From positions 74,640,659 through 74,704,658 of the forward strand of contig CM049313.1 of assembly GCA_026874595.1 (NCBI GenBank): a stretch of DNA of 64,000 bases, read 5' to 3'. This DNA is from Sipunculus nudus. Lineage: Eukaryota > Annelida > Sipuncula > Golfingiida > Sipunculidae. Numbering within the stretch: the first letter of the stretch is position 1; the number at the start of each line of letters is the position of its first letter. Under the pieces are notes generated by a model. The model was not told the DNA's origin, made no database searches, and worked only from the letters and a program-made list of their open reading frames with translations. Shown piece after piece: positions 35,470 to 47,718 of the stretch. The position numbers were made by a program, and so were the translations under genes.

Positions 35470-36387
35470 CTATTTAGCTGTCCGGTCATGAAGTTCCTTC
35501 CTCCGATCTGCTGAAATGCCTAACTTCTTTTGTACTAATTTGTACATTTCCCTCATTTTGTTTTGATGATTTGCTACCCACTCGTCATACGTGTCATGAT
35601 CATCTCCTTTTGTTCTTGGGAATAGAGAATCTATAGGAAGCCTTGGTTCTCTTCCAAATAACAGGAAGAATGGCGAATGGCCTATGGAAGCGTGAGGTGT
35701 GGTATTGTATGCGTAAACCACGTCCCCAAGGTACTCAGCCCATCTGCGTTTCTTCTCTGGTTCTAGAACTCGAAGTAGGTCATGGAGAGAACGATTAAAT
35801 CGCTCGGCTTGTCCAATACCAGCAGGGTGCCACAAAGTGGTATGAGAGCGTTTTACCCCATACAGACGACAGAGGTCCTTCACAATTTGGGCTTCGAAGT
35901 CTCTCCCTTGGTCTGAATGTAATCGTTGTGGGGCCCCAAACCGATGAAACCACTCTTTCACGAGGATGCGAGCCACTGTGATTGCTTTTTTATCTCTTGT
36001 GGCGAAAGCGGCTGTCCACTTAGTGAACACGTCCGTGACCACTAATACGTTTTCCCTACCATCCGAGGAAGGTTCCATAACCGTGAAATCTACAGCCACC
36101 ACTTCAAGGGGCTGTGTGGCAGTTATACTGCCCAATGGGGTACGCACCTTCTGTTTCTTTGAGAGCACACAACGGTTACATCTGTCGATATGGGTCTTGA
36201 TATCCTCATACATTCGTGGCCAGTAACACCTCTGGCGGACCACACTCTCAGTGCGCTCTAGACCCTGGTGCCCATGGGCCTCATGGCACCCACTGATGAC
36301 AGTGTATCTTAGTTCTTGCGGCAATACCACCAGCATGACCTTGCCTCCATTGGGGTCGATCCCCAACCGCTTGAGCACCTCGTCCAC
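35470..36387 (-). CDS. Ty3/Gypsy integrase (copy A)
   Basis: 305 codons. Zinc-binding HHCC region: H35 and H40, C70 and C73. Catalytic D100 (AVDFTV), D159 (HSDQG) and E195 (QAERFN), with 35 residues between the last two, a DD35E arrangement. The frame can be read upstream of position 36387; no start codon is expected because pol is made as a polyprotein. It is closed by TAG at 35470-35472, after which the frame stays open. Confidence 0.9.
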   Translation of the reverse strand: MDEVLKRLGIDPNGGKVMLVVLPQELRYTVISGCHEAHGHQGLERTESVVRQRCYWPRMYEDIKTHIDRCNRCVLSKKQKVRTPLGSITATQPLEVVAVDFTVMEPSSDGRENVLVVTDVFTKWTAAFATRDKKAITVARILVKEWFHRFGAPQRLHSDQGRDFEAQIVKDLCRLYGVKRSHTTLWHPAGIGQAERFNRSLHDLLRVLEPEKKRRWAEYLGDVVYAYNTTPHASIGHSPFFLLFGREPRLPIDSLFPRTKGDDHDTYDEWVANHQNKMREMYKLVQKKLGISADRRKELHDRTAK

Positions 36388-37150
36388 CAGTGTTAGCCTC
36401 TCCCACTGTCGGTTGTTGAGTCATTTCTGTTTCTTTTCGTCTCTCTCTCCAGCTGGGCTTCTCCTGTCGAAGAACAGCTTGATACACAGGGGATATGTTG
36501 GGGTCGTTTCTTTGTAGCTTCCCCATGCTTTCATTTGTAAGTTCCGGTAGTACCGTAGCTTTCTGCTCTAAGTTTAAAAGCGTCATCGGTTTATTCTCAC
36601 TTTGAATTTCCCACAAGACAGCTTCTTGTAGTAGCAATGGTATCTCTACAGTATTGGCTGCTGCGGTCAGAATTGCTGAGGTGTCGACAGTGTTCACTTC
36701 CACATCATGGTCCCATGGTCTCTCCCGTTGCCTAGACAAGGCATCTGCATTGGCATTCTTCTTGCCACTGCGAAATCTGATTTTAAAATTATATCCAGCC
36801 AACGCCGATGCCCAACGCTGCTCTACGGCTGGCAACTTATCCTTTGTCATGAGATAACTAAGAGGGTTGTTATCGGTAAAGACAACAAATTCACTACCTT
36901 GCAAATATTCCCTTAGCTTCTCTGTAATGGCCCACTTCAAGGCTACTAGCTCTAGTTTCTTTGAGCTGTAGGAATCTTGATTCTTCTCCGCTCCACGGAG
37001 GGCTCTGCTGGCATATGACACCACCCGCGGTTTCCCATCGTGGACTTGGCTAAGCACCGCTCCAAGCCCTTGGTGCGAGGCATCCGTTTCTAAGATGAAA
37101 GGCTTTGAGAAGTCTGGGAAAACTAGCACAACTGGTTCTGATGTCAGCGC
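36281..37150 (-). pseudogene. 5'-truncated RNase H region of pol (copy A)
   Basis: Corresponds to the last half of the RT-RNase H frame at 47579-49270. The RNase H residues are present (TDASH, ELVALKWA, TDNN, ADALSR). The RT, protease and gag are missing because the duplication junction cuts pol at 37151, where a TAG closes the frame by chance. It overlaps the integrase frame at its 3' end. Confidence 0.9.
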
Positions 37151-37155
37151 ATTCT

Positions 37156-37761
37156 AGTTAATGTTTAGCAAATAATTGGTATAATATGGATGCTGTAGAC
37201 CACATGAAACACATCAAAAGTGCAAGTTATAATCAAATATCTATTTCATAAAATTAATGTTAATTATTACATGAATAATTATTACATTACTGTAAAAAAG
37301 TTAATTATTACATTAATACTATAATATTCTGTGAATATTAATAAATATATTACCTGTTAACTATATATAACCATTCAGTGTTAAATATTGAAAATCTGAC
37401 TCAAAACATCTTTCATCTGTCAATTTCAATGCTTAATATATGAGGAAATTAGATCAGATCACTATTTAAATCTCGCCTAGGCAGATTTTAAACTCTCCTA
37501 AGTAATATCAGGCAGATTTTAATCTCGCCTGGATGATACCAGAGAGATTTTAAACTCGCCTAGGCTAGATTAAAATCCTGGCCTGCTCCATGATGGATTT
37601 TAATCTCGCCTAGGCGAGATTGAGATTGTGATCTCGTCTAGGCGAGTTTAAAATCCGTCTAGCCAAGATCACTATCGCAATCTCGCCTAGGCGAGTTCAC
37701 AATCGCAATCTCGTCTAGGCTAATTTAAAATCCGCCTGGATTTCAATCTCGTCTCTGACAT
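37156..37761. mobile_element. Orphan right arm of the first foldback element (in duplication copy B)
   Basis: Identical to 25861-26466 as far as I can read. It has no left arm next to it, as expected when a duplication breakpoint cut the element. Confidence 0.9.
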
Positions 37762-39257
37762 ATATTTCATATTTGGCAACTTGAATATAACGAACGTTAT
37801 GCTATTCTATTTTGGATTAGCAGCGCAGCTGAACGGTGCAATAAGCAGAGTTAGAGTCGAGATTCTGGTTCAAATACGTGAACTAAAAACCTGCCAGGTT
37901 TCTAAGGCAATCATTTGAAAGGATTAAAGACAAAACGAGCAACAAACAGCAATATATATATATACATATATATATATACATATATATTGTTACGGTGAGC
38001 ATATATAGGCCAACATAACTGTCTCGTTAGTGCAGCTTGCTTTATTGGCGGATTTGTTAAAACGCAAGACTTGGGTTCCACTCGCACACAGCTTCGAATC
38101 TCGGGTCGGTTCCCTTCAGTTTAAATCTCCCCCTGCACACTGCACAGACTCAGACTCACAAGAGTTTTGCGTAGAAACGACCTCTGGCGGATGGGTGGCT
38201 CCCCCTGTAGGGAGGGTGATGAGTTATATCCGAGTTATATGAGATAAATTCTTATATCCATATTTGGGTGAACATATTTTGGGTGGACCTTAGGTTCCTC
38301 TGAGGACAAAACCATCGATTTTTATCTCCTGTCATTCCATTTTCTGTTTGCGCCAGATCTACAACATGACTGATTTTCAAAAGCTAGGCACATTATTTCT
38401 CCGAGTTCTCAGATTTCCACCTTCTATTTATTTTTTACCTTGACCTTATTCCCCAGGCCTTATACTCAGTAGCAGATTCTCCTTAATTGTCTACTTCTAA
38501 TATGGCTGATTTTCTAAAACTTACCTATAGGCAACATATTATTCATAAATGAATGATTTGCACCTTATATATATATTTGACCTGAACTCATTTCCATGGT
38601 AGCACGTGTACGACACATTATTTGCCAGTCATACAATTGTATAGGTCTAATAGTCACAGGTAATAGATTTTCCTCATTTTCAAGCTACATAGTTTATCGG
38701 AGTCACCCTTATTACTGCTCACTTGCTTATAACTAGGGAGGGAGGTTTTAAGACCAGGGCTTTCGGGGTTAGACGGGGTGATGGGGAAGGCGCAGGCTTC
38801 TGTTGCGAATGCTAGGGCGATCGCATACTACTAGACATCTAGTAAAAGCTGTATTTGTTGTGGTTTGATGAGAAAAATTATGCATACAATTCCACGGCAA
38901 TTTCGCTGGTGTTTCGTAAGATATATATAGAACGCTGAAAGTATTTCAGCTTTATGATCTAAGGAATTTTAAATAAGGCTGTTTTAAAGACGTTCAGGAT
39001 GTCGCGACAACAAATCCTGGATGGACGCATTTAGTGGAGTATGAATTTATGTCGATAGAGGGAACTGAAACTATTAAACAAAGTCCAATCCATGTAGGTT
39101 ATAACTCGAGCAAAACTGTTGTGTCAGATGCTTCGTCTCACGACCCTAGATTCAGGCCTATAGTATGCCTGTCGCACTTCATTTAGTTTTTATGTTAAAG
39201 GGACATAATCAGGAGCAATATTATTCTTATTCTTTAACACTATCAGTACAGATTTAT

Positions 39258-41011
39258 TACGGTGGCTGATTTAGGACACAGAAAAAAAAAATATTTATCT
39301 CGTGATCTCGAGATAACATCTCGAGATCTCGACATAGAATTTCCCCCCAAAAAAAATTTTAGGAAGCAAAAAAAAAAAATTTTATGAAGCAAAAAAAAAA
39401 TTTTTAGGAAGCAAAAAAAAAAAATTTTAGGAAGCAAAAAAAAAAATTTATGAAGCAAAAAAAAAATTTGGAAGCAAAAAAAAAAATTTTAGGAAGCAAA
39501 AAAAAAAAATTTGGAAGCAAAAGAAAAAAAAATTTAGGAAGAAACCCCAGCTGGAAATGGGTCTTATAACGCCACTTTGACGTATAAACATTTTATCTAC
39601 AGGCTACTTGTATACAAGGCACTTGAGCAAGTGTTAACATACAGATAAAAACATGTAACCGAGTTTCTGCCGGACGTCTTTCTATTACGATCGGTGGCAA
39701 TTTTTGCACCCCCCCCCCCCCCCCGACCCATATTAGAAAAAAACGTGGATATAGACAAAGACACCGCCTTTACCCATGGCATTGGCTCATTTTTATGAAA
39801 GATTAATAGATTATGTTTACTTAGATTATGTTTATGATTACTTTCACTTCTTTAATATGTATATGCAGAGTTAGCTTGTATTACAAAGATTCTATAAATA
39901 GGGCAGGTGAATAGCGACTTTAAGACCAAAGCAGAGCATTTTGCTGAAGAAAAATCATGATGAGAGATGATCGAAATTTTAAACCGTTTATTTATGAATA
40001 TAAAACATTTATGAAGATAGGTTGATTAAATTAATCTGAGCTATAGTAAGAGCTATAGTGGATCAAGACTTGGGCTTTAGGGGCTGAGGCAACGCCCCTT
40101 CCCGACCCCCCCCCCCCCCCCCCCTCCCAGCGTACCTACCCGAAAACACAGTAATCAGCTTTAGCATATTTTTTTTATGATGGTCTAATACATGTTCCAT
40201 AAAACAACACACCATTTCAATAAAACAAAAGCTGAAAGAAATTGCACAAAAAGCGTGTTTCTATATGAAGCTCATATTTCTTTGTATTCTTAAAATAATA
40301 AGGTACCCACAATGCATGCATGCAGACCTAAACATTTCTATTTGAGTGATTTATCAGACATGGCTCCGAATCCGCCGTTCAGGTAGAATGTTTCAGATTC
40401 TTTAGGCTTTGACATCTTCCTTACGGATATTAAATATTGAATTTATGTTGAACTTTTCTTCAAATCGCCTTATCTCAGGGGATATACAAATTTGATTGAT
40501 TTTAAATTAAATATATTGTATTACCGTTCAGTTAAACACAGTATACATGGTCTTTGTTTTATAATTGCACTAGTAAGCACTCTTCACGTATACTGTCCCC
40601 ATAAGGTTGCTTTGTTTTATGTCAATTCAGCTTCGAATGGTTCGTATAAGTGTGACATTTTATCTGGAGATCTCGAAAGATACTTTTTTTTTTTGCTTCC
40701 TAAAATTTTTTTTTTTCGTTTCTAAAATTTTTTTTTTTGCTTCCTAAAAATTTTTTTTTTTTGCTTTCTAAATTTTTTTTTTTTTGCTTCCTAAAATTTT
40801 TATTTTTTGCTTCCTAAAATTTTTTTTTTTTGCTTCCTAAAATTTTTTTTTTGCTTCCTAAAAATTTTTTTTTTTGCTTCCTAAAATTTTTTTTTTTTTG
40901 CTTCCTAAAAATTTTTTTTTTTTGCTTCCTAAATTTTTTTTTTTGCGAAATTCTATGTCGAGATCTCGAGTTAAATATTTTTTTTTTCTGTGTCCTAAAT
41001 CAGCCACCGTA
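39258..41011. mobile_element. Second foldback element (duplication copy B)
   Basis: Copy of 27963-29713 with the same GATTTAT flanks (39251-39257 and 41012-41018). It differs only in poly-C length. It was created by segmental duplication, not by a second insertion. Confidence 0.8.
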
Positions 41012-42290
41012 GATTTATACAAAAGCTTGCCAGCAAAACCATTCCAGCACACAGTCTCATTTCCTCGCATACGACTATTTAACACCTTGTTATAGCCCTG
41101 CGTGTTGGTAAAACAGTCTGTTTATGACAACAAGGCCGCGTAACCGGAGTCCAATTAAGAGGGGAACACACTGTATTTCAGCTAGGCAGAACATGTACCT
41201 TTTTTTTAGCAAAGTCAGTCAAGCATCGGCACGTGTTGTGGCTCCACGCAGCACACGGCCCGATGCACTGTGTTTATGTTTACACCTGCGATCGCGTCCG
41301 GATCAATGTTTTTAAGACTCGTTTAAAGGAGTAAGCAAGCGGTTTCAGGGCAATTTTTGACAAATACAGATTAATTTTAAAGGGAAGAAACTATTTTTCG
41401 TGTTAACTCATCATGCTTTATAGGTGATTGGGCCTCTTTAATGGAGTATAGGAAATAGATTTATATAATGTTTTATATCCATTTCTTTATCGACAACCCA
41501 TATGATGGATATGTATAACAAGTCACTTTCAAAACTAGAATGAGAATACATTATCTACTTAATGTAGATTGTGCATCTTAAATTAATCAAGAACTTGGTT
41601 AAGGCTGGAAATCATCACATGGACTAAGATTATGTTATTAATTAGAGTATGTAAACTTTGATACACTTCAGAGCTACAAATGTACGGCAGGTTTATATAA
41701 TATGTGTAATTTGAACGAGTTAACATGACTGAATCCGTGTAGGTGTAAACGGGAGACGAGAAAGCTATTTCCTCAATTAAGCTGCTCTAAAAACTACTGT
41801 TTCGAATACTTTTTTTAATAGGGAAAGTTGTCTTTTCTTAATGAACATGGCATTTCTCCGTGTCGGAAACTATTAATCTGGTGTAACTAGGACCAGGTTA
41901 GTCATATTTGTTCTGTATGTAATGTCATAATCTGGGTTTTTCGCTTTCCACACTTTTGAATCCAATCAAATCAATCTTAATTGTAAACCGCCAATCATCT
42001 GACAAGCACAACATTTGCATATATAATTTTGCACAGCGCTGCCAAACAGAACACGTGTATAGCCTGTTCCAGTACCTACGTCGGCAAGTTTTCCGAGATA
42101 TTTTTTTGTACAAAGGAGACCGTATAAAAAGTTCTATGGCCAAAGGTTGCACGAGCCATTTCTCCGACTACCGATGGAATAATAATGTCTTACCTGATAC
42201 GTAATTTGTACGAGACAAATAATCCGAAATACAAGACAGTTAACAATAACTGCGATATATTCAACAATGGTGAACAGCGATTCTGGTTCA

Positions 42291-42338
42291 TGACGTCAGT
42301 CAATACGACGTCATACGTCATCGACCTTTGTGACGTCA
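42291..42338. promoter_or_regulatory. Cluster of four CRE-like sites (copy B)
   Basis: Identical to 30993-31040. Confidence 0.4.
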
Positions 42339-43008
42339 TTATTGTCTTGTAAACATCTCTCGTAACCATGGGCATGGAAGACCTTCTGTGTAGGATTGAT
42401 TTGCGGGTTCATTATAATAATTAGGTTAATAGGGCTAAGCATATGGGCTGTGGTGGATGGATATATGTTATTACGCAGGTTAAACAGACGTTACGTCTCC
42501 TGAAAACGGGTAATTATTCGTGTTATAATATGTATCTTGTGATGTCGTAAGGCGTATTAATATTCATGAAAGGTGACTGTCCTTTAACCGGAAAATCATA
42601 CATATTTCTTTCAACGTCTGTCACCTATTTTCTTAAAAGCAGAGGCAGATGTAGTTATTTGGTGTGGTACAACATCTAGTTGACAAAGGCGTTTATAATG
42701 ACAGAACCGTTTGTCATCCTGGGGAAGGATTATCACGGAGTTCATTTAAACTCTTTGCTCTATCTATATAAACTCTTTAGGATTACTTTTGTTTTGTAAA
42801 ATAACGTAGGTCGACATGAAGTATATCGGTGTTATAGTCGGGATGAATAAAAAAATCTCCACGGAAAAAAAATAACCCTTAAGTTGACCAAAAGAGTTCA
42901 TTGCATAGCTCATATCAAACTTTTTCAAACTTTTCCCCTCTATCCTTATATCATGTACTTATATCATGATGATGTCTGTAGTTGTAGTTCTCTTCTATTG
43001 TCCGACAG

Positions 43009-43127
43009 GTGTCAGTATTGTGCCTGGGGCTGGTGCTTCACACGCAAGGGAGGCGTACATGGAATGCATCGACCGTCCCGAAAGTATATATCTATCCAAC
43101 AGCTGTAAACGCCTTCTAGCATTGTAA
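43009..43127 (+). CDS. Candidate terminal exon in the 8-kb unit (copy B)
   Basis: Identical to 31711-31829 and with the same acceptor. Confidence 0.3.
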
Positions 43128-43740
43128 TACTGATGACGTCACAACCCTCTTGTTCCCATGATTAGCTGAACATTTATATCTTGGTACTCTTAATATTTTA
43201 AAACAATTTTTCTTGGTCGAACTCAGTGAAAACCAGACATGAAAACATGACTCACAGCCTGTATAATTATTCCATCTCTTCGCTTGATTCCTAGCTCCTG
43301 GCTATATAGTTAAAAGGTCTTCAACAATTAACAAAAAAAGATTAAATAATGAAATAATGTTTTTCTCTTTGTGCATAAGAGACTGTACATTTGTCAATGT
43401 TCCTTGATGACAATCCTTAATCCGGATTCTGTGTTTGATCCATGACAAAAACTAATCGATTCTTCACTAGCCCATTCTGAAATGCCCTTAAAGTGTTATG
43501 ATATTTATGTTTAAATTTTAAGGCTTATATTTAAATTACCCGTTGAGCAGGTAAAGTGTGAAAATAAGGGAACTCAACCTTCGAGCTCCAAGAACCTCGT
43601 TTACTGAGAAAATGTCAGAAGCCGCATCCCTTCCTCTAAATGAGAACAACTTCTCAAAATATGACTTTTGACAAAACCCTCTCCCTGAATATAAGATTTT
43701 ACTTCACCTACCACATATTACGTAATATGTTTTAATTATA

Positions 43741-43744
43741 TCTA
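43741..43744. repeat. Target site duplication TCTA, left side
   Basis: Matches TCTA at 53934-53937 on the other side of the full-length element. Four bp is usual for many Ty3/Gypsy elements. Confidence 0.8.
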
Positions 43745-45671
43745 TGTGGGAGGACTCAAGTTCGACAATGACGACAACACATCAAGGATGTATCAGAGTT
43801 TTATTCCCGCACAAGAAAACCCTAAAATATACAAAATAAAATTCTTTAATAAACAATGCCAGAGCATTACTGCTCAAAATAAATATCCTTGTTTACATGA
43901 CATAGTACTTTTGTATTTAGCGTCTTTCTTTAAGTCATTTAATTAGTTATCATCCATTATTGTCTTGCCTGGTTAAGACCTGATGTTCCGTCAGCGAGTT
44001 TAATCTGCTGAATACTGTTCCATTGATTGTGTTGCAGATGACTCTAATTACAAGTATATAAGAGCTTTATACAGTGTTGATAAAACTAAAGCAGACATGT
44101 GGACCCTTATATTACAAAGTTAAAGTTAGAAATAATAGTACAGTGTACTGTTTCAGATTAGGTGCCACTTGAGTTAAATGCAGGTCCATTATAGTATCCA
44201 TCTGACAGTTAAACAGAATTAATAATATTAGATTCTACACATAAAGGTCTTACATGATAAAGAGCAAATTTACAATGACCACACTGAACATATTGGTAGA
44301 AATGTTACAGTATACTGTTTGATGTTACAAATACAAAACGTAATGACGGGTTCTAAATGCTGGGCTCCTCCATGGGCAATACACATCCAGGGTTAGCAAC
44401 ACATGTACATATGTCAGTGTAACCTACAAACCAAACAAGGGAAATTCTCTGTAACCATACATATACCCCAAACAGAAAGCTCATGGGGTAGGAACTGATC
44501 AGATCCCTACTGCTAACTGCTAGGAATTACCATAGAAATTTCACCGAGAAATTTGGCCCATGACTTGTGTTTTCCATTGTAGCATTTACCCAAAACATCA
44601 GTGGCTCATGTCAAAACAGAGTTTACTACTACCCCTTGGTCAAATAGCTAGCACACTGATGGTCTTCTATCACAAAAATAACAAACAATGATAAAAAATA
44701 CTAATGAATACCCGTGTGTGTATGTAGGTATTGGTAAGCTTGCCCCAGTATATATATTTATATCAAACAAACATTAGTCTACATATAACCTCCTTCAATG
44801 AACAAACATCATTCTGAACATAACCTCCTTCAGTGAACAAACATCATTCTGAACATAACCTCCTTCCTGCTTCTTTATATCACAGAGACCATTAACATTG
44901 GCAGTTCATAGTATAACATGAATGGCACACATACTTCATTGCAACATTCAATTTCCAGCTTAAAATGCTTGTCAGAGTGGTATTAATACAAAAAAAAAAA
45001 TAATCTGATACCGCTATGATCATCGTTTCATGACTTTGCAAGGACATTACAGCGTTATGTATATATATATATAAATCTAAAAATTTAAAAGACACACTCT
45101 ACATACCTGGGATCAACAATAAACATATGTATACCTGCAGATAAATTCTCAGTACACAGGTTGAGTAAGCAAAGAAATACTGTCTGTGACAAGATTGTTC
45201 TGGAATGAGCACAAATACAGGGACACATAAGCCTAAGCTAGAACGGACCAATCTGTAAGAAACCTATTTCACAATAAAACAAGTATATCTTAGCCCTTAC
45301 GTTCACAAGCAGAGGTGTGGACCATCCTGAGCAAGTATCAAAATGAAGGCTGGACACAAACAGGCACAAAATACGGTCTGGAACCTCAAACTAAGAAGTT
45401 TGTACCAGCCAGCGTTCGCCTTCCCGTTTGCGCCATCTAGTTTGCGTGTCGTCATTTCCGTTCCGAACAAACTGTAAACATGTCTCCGGAATCACCCGAG
45501 TGAGTGAATCGTAAACAAATCTCCGGATTCACCCGATTGACACCCAGTCACAAAAACATAACTACATAGAGCTCAAGCTTTAGTATGACTAGCATTATCA
45601 AAATCTTTATCAAGTGAACATTATTTCAGCTCCGTTATATTCTGGCAACTACTGACTCCAGTCTTGCAACA
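43745..45671 (-). mobile_element. 3' LTR of the full-length element, 1927 bp
   Basis: Begins TGTGGGAGGACTC and ends GTCTTGCAACA on the plus strand, giving TG..CA ends. The left flank is TCTA and the right flank is internal sequence. Confidence 0.9.
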
Positions 45672-45682
45672 CATGCCACCCC
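45672..45682 (-). promoter_or_regulatory. Possible polypurine tract
   Basis: The minus strand reads GGGGTGGCATG just before the 3' LTR. It is G-rich but not fully purine, so the plus-strand primer site is only suggested by position. Confidence 0.3.
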
Positions 45683-46227
45683 GTGTACTTTGGCACGTCC
45701 TCGTGTCAAGAAATAGTACCTTTATGAACACAACGTAGTGGGAATCGAACCTTCCTTACGTCTAAATTGTCCAAAAACTATAAGAATAAGACCCTTCTTT
45801 CTTACAAAACATCAACGGGATATTCTTCTTAACACAAAATTACCCAGGACTGAAACAATCTTTGTGTATCCAGAAACAAAGAAACTGGCAGACCTAATTG
45901 GATGCATAATACATGTACTAGGCATACACGGCAACCCTATGTGGGATATTTAACCCCACTCTAACATGCATGATACATCTAGCTAACAAGTTTTACAATC
46001 ACCCATGTTGTGACAGGTTTTCAACAAATCTTAAAACAAAGCCAGTGTATTCTACATGGCAAACTGATAAACCCATTGTAAACTTAGCAGGTGAATCATA
46101 ACTTACATGAACTAGTGTCTACCACACGACACGGTCCCAACTACATATATGATTAATAATTAGCAAGGGAATAATGTATGTCAGCCTCTTACCCTAAGTT
46201 AACATCAAGTCCTCCTTATCGGTGAGT

Positions 46228-46737
46228 TTAAACATAAGTTGGTCCTATATTGGTAATACGTTGGTACATCATTCTTGGCACTTCTGTTATTGGTTTTGGC
46301 CAATGGCTAATATTTGAGTGCTGACCAGCATTCACACGTTGCGGACGTCTGTGGTCATGGTAATCCGGTTCCTCTTGGGGTTCCGGCTGCCCATGAAGCT
46401 CTCTCATAACTCCTTGGGGTCGCCCTTGTGCATCAGACTGAGGAGGGATCTCAATTAACAGATAATCATCTGTCTCGCTGTCCGAACTATCTGTGTCTCT
46501 AACATATGATTGTTTCTCTGTGAGGTGCGGTTGCCTCCTTTCCTGAGGTTCAGTTTGCAATTCGGATGGGCCTGGGTAAAGTCTCAGTTCAGCACGATTT
46601 ACCCACTTGCTCCGATCTCCTTTAACAGGTTTGACTTCGTACACGTCTCTTTCGGGAAGTCGACTTACAACCTTCCATACATCTGGTTGGTAAGCATCTT
46701 GAATCTTCTGCCTCCCCCTGTGGGTTCTATCTATCAC
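46228..46737 (-). CDS. Pol C-terminal GPY/F-type region (copy B)
   Basis: Same as 34930-35439; ends in TAA at 46228, the natural end of pol. The upstream TAG at 46768-46770 is in frame. Confidence 0.8.
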   Translation of the reverse strand: MIDRTHRGRQKIQDAYQPDVWKVVSRLPERDVYEVKPVKGDRSKWVNRAELRLYPGPSELQTEPQERRQPHLTEKQSYVRDTDSSDSETDDYLLIEIPPQSDAQGRPQGVMRELHGQPEPQEEPDYHDHRRPQRVNAGQHSNISHWPKPITEVPRMMYQRITNIGPTYV

Positions 46738-46767
46738 TAAAACTTCTTGACCTACCGAAAGTGGAGC

Positions 46768-47718
46768 CTATTTAGCTGTCCGGTCATGAAGTTCCTTCCT
46801 CCGATCTGCTGAAATGCCTAACTTCTTTTGTACTAATTTGTACATTTCCCTCATTTTGTTTTGATGATTTGCTACCCACTCGTCATACGTGTCATGATCA
46901 TCTCCTTTTGTTCTTGGGAATAGAGAATCTATAGGAAGCCTTGGTTCTCTTCCAAATAACAGGAAGAATGGCGAATGGCCTATGGAAGCGTGAGGTGTGG
47001 TATTGTATGCGTAAACCACGTCCCCAAGGTACTCAGCCCATCTGCGTTTCTTCTCTGGTTCTAGAACTCGAAGTAGGTCATGGAGAGAACGATTAAATCG
47101 CTCGGCTTGTCCAATACCAGCAGGGTGCCACAAAGTGGTATGAGAGCGTTTTACCCCATACAGACGACAGAGGTCCTTCACAATTTGGGCTTCGAAGTCT
47201 CTCCCTTGGTCTGAATGTAATCGTTGTGGGGCCCCAAACCGATGAAACCACTCTTTCACGAGGATGCGAGCCACTGTGATTGCTTTTTTATCTCTTGTGG
47301 CGAAAGCGGCTGTCCACTTAGTGAACACGTCCGTGACCACTAATACGTTTTCCCTACCATCCGAGGAAGGTTCCATAACCGTGAAATCTACAGCCACCAC
47401 TTCAAGGGGCTGTGTGGCAGTTATACTGCCCAATGGGGTACGCACCTTCTGTTTCTTTGAGAGCACACAACGGTTACATCTGTCGATATGGGTCTTGATA
47501 TCCTCATACATTCGTGGCCAGTAACACCTCTGGCGGACCACACTCTCAGTGCGCTCTAGACCCTGGTGCCCATGGGCCTCATGGCACCCACTGATGACAG
47601 TGTATCTTAGTTCTTGCGGCAATACCACCAGCATGACCTTGCCTCCATTGGGGTCGATCCCCAACCGCTTGAGCACCTCGTCCACCAGTGTTAGCCTCTC
47701 CCACTGTCGGTTGTTGAG
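46768..47718 (-). CDS. Ty3/Gypsy integrase (full-length element)
   Basis: Same protein as in copy A, with HHCC zinc site and DD35E triad. The frame is open up to a TGA at 47719-47721, so the switch from the RT-RNase H frame must lie between about 47718 and the start of conserved integrase sequence near 47685. The pol polyprotein would need a one-base shift here, which may be a mutation because integrase is normally in frame with RNase H. Confidence 0.9.
   Translation of the reverse strand, partial: LNNRQWERLTLVDEVLKRLGIDPNGGKVMLVVLPQELRYTVISGCHEAHGHQGLERTESVVRQRCYWPRMYEDIKTHIDRCNRCVLSKKQKVRTPLGSITATQPLEVVAVDFTVMEPSSDGRENVLVVTDVFTKWTAAFATRDKKAITVARILVKEWFHRFGAPQRLHSDQGRDFEAQIVKDLCRLYGVKRSHTTLWHPAGIGQAERFNRSLHDLLRVLEPEKKRRWAEYLGDVVYAYNTTPHASIGHSPFFLLFGREPRLPIDSLFPRTKGDDHDTYDEWVANHQNKMREMYKLVQKKLGISADRRKELHDRTAK

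Larger units (their letters stand above)
25856..37150. repeat. Tandem segmental duplication, copy A (11,295 bp)
   Basis: Matches 37151-48448 throughout. The junction lies in ATTCT, shared by the left edge (25856-25860), the A/B junction (37151-37155) and the pol sequence (48449-48453). The copies differ by homopolymer lengths: the C runs near 28411 and 28815, a T run near 34561 and a C run near 34704. Copy A holds the right arm of the first foldback element, the second foldback element, an LTR and a 5'-truncated Ty3/Gypsy pol. Confidence 0.95.

Noticed and set aside
36251-36517. Plus-strand frames opposite the integrase and RNase H (also 35212, 35966, 36654, 46510, 47264, 47549, 47952)
   Set aside because: Antisense shadows of well identified pol domains on the minus strand.
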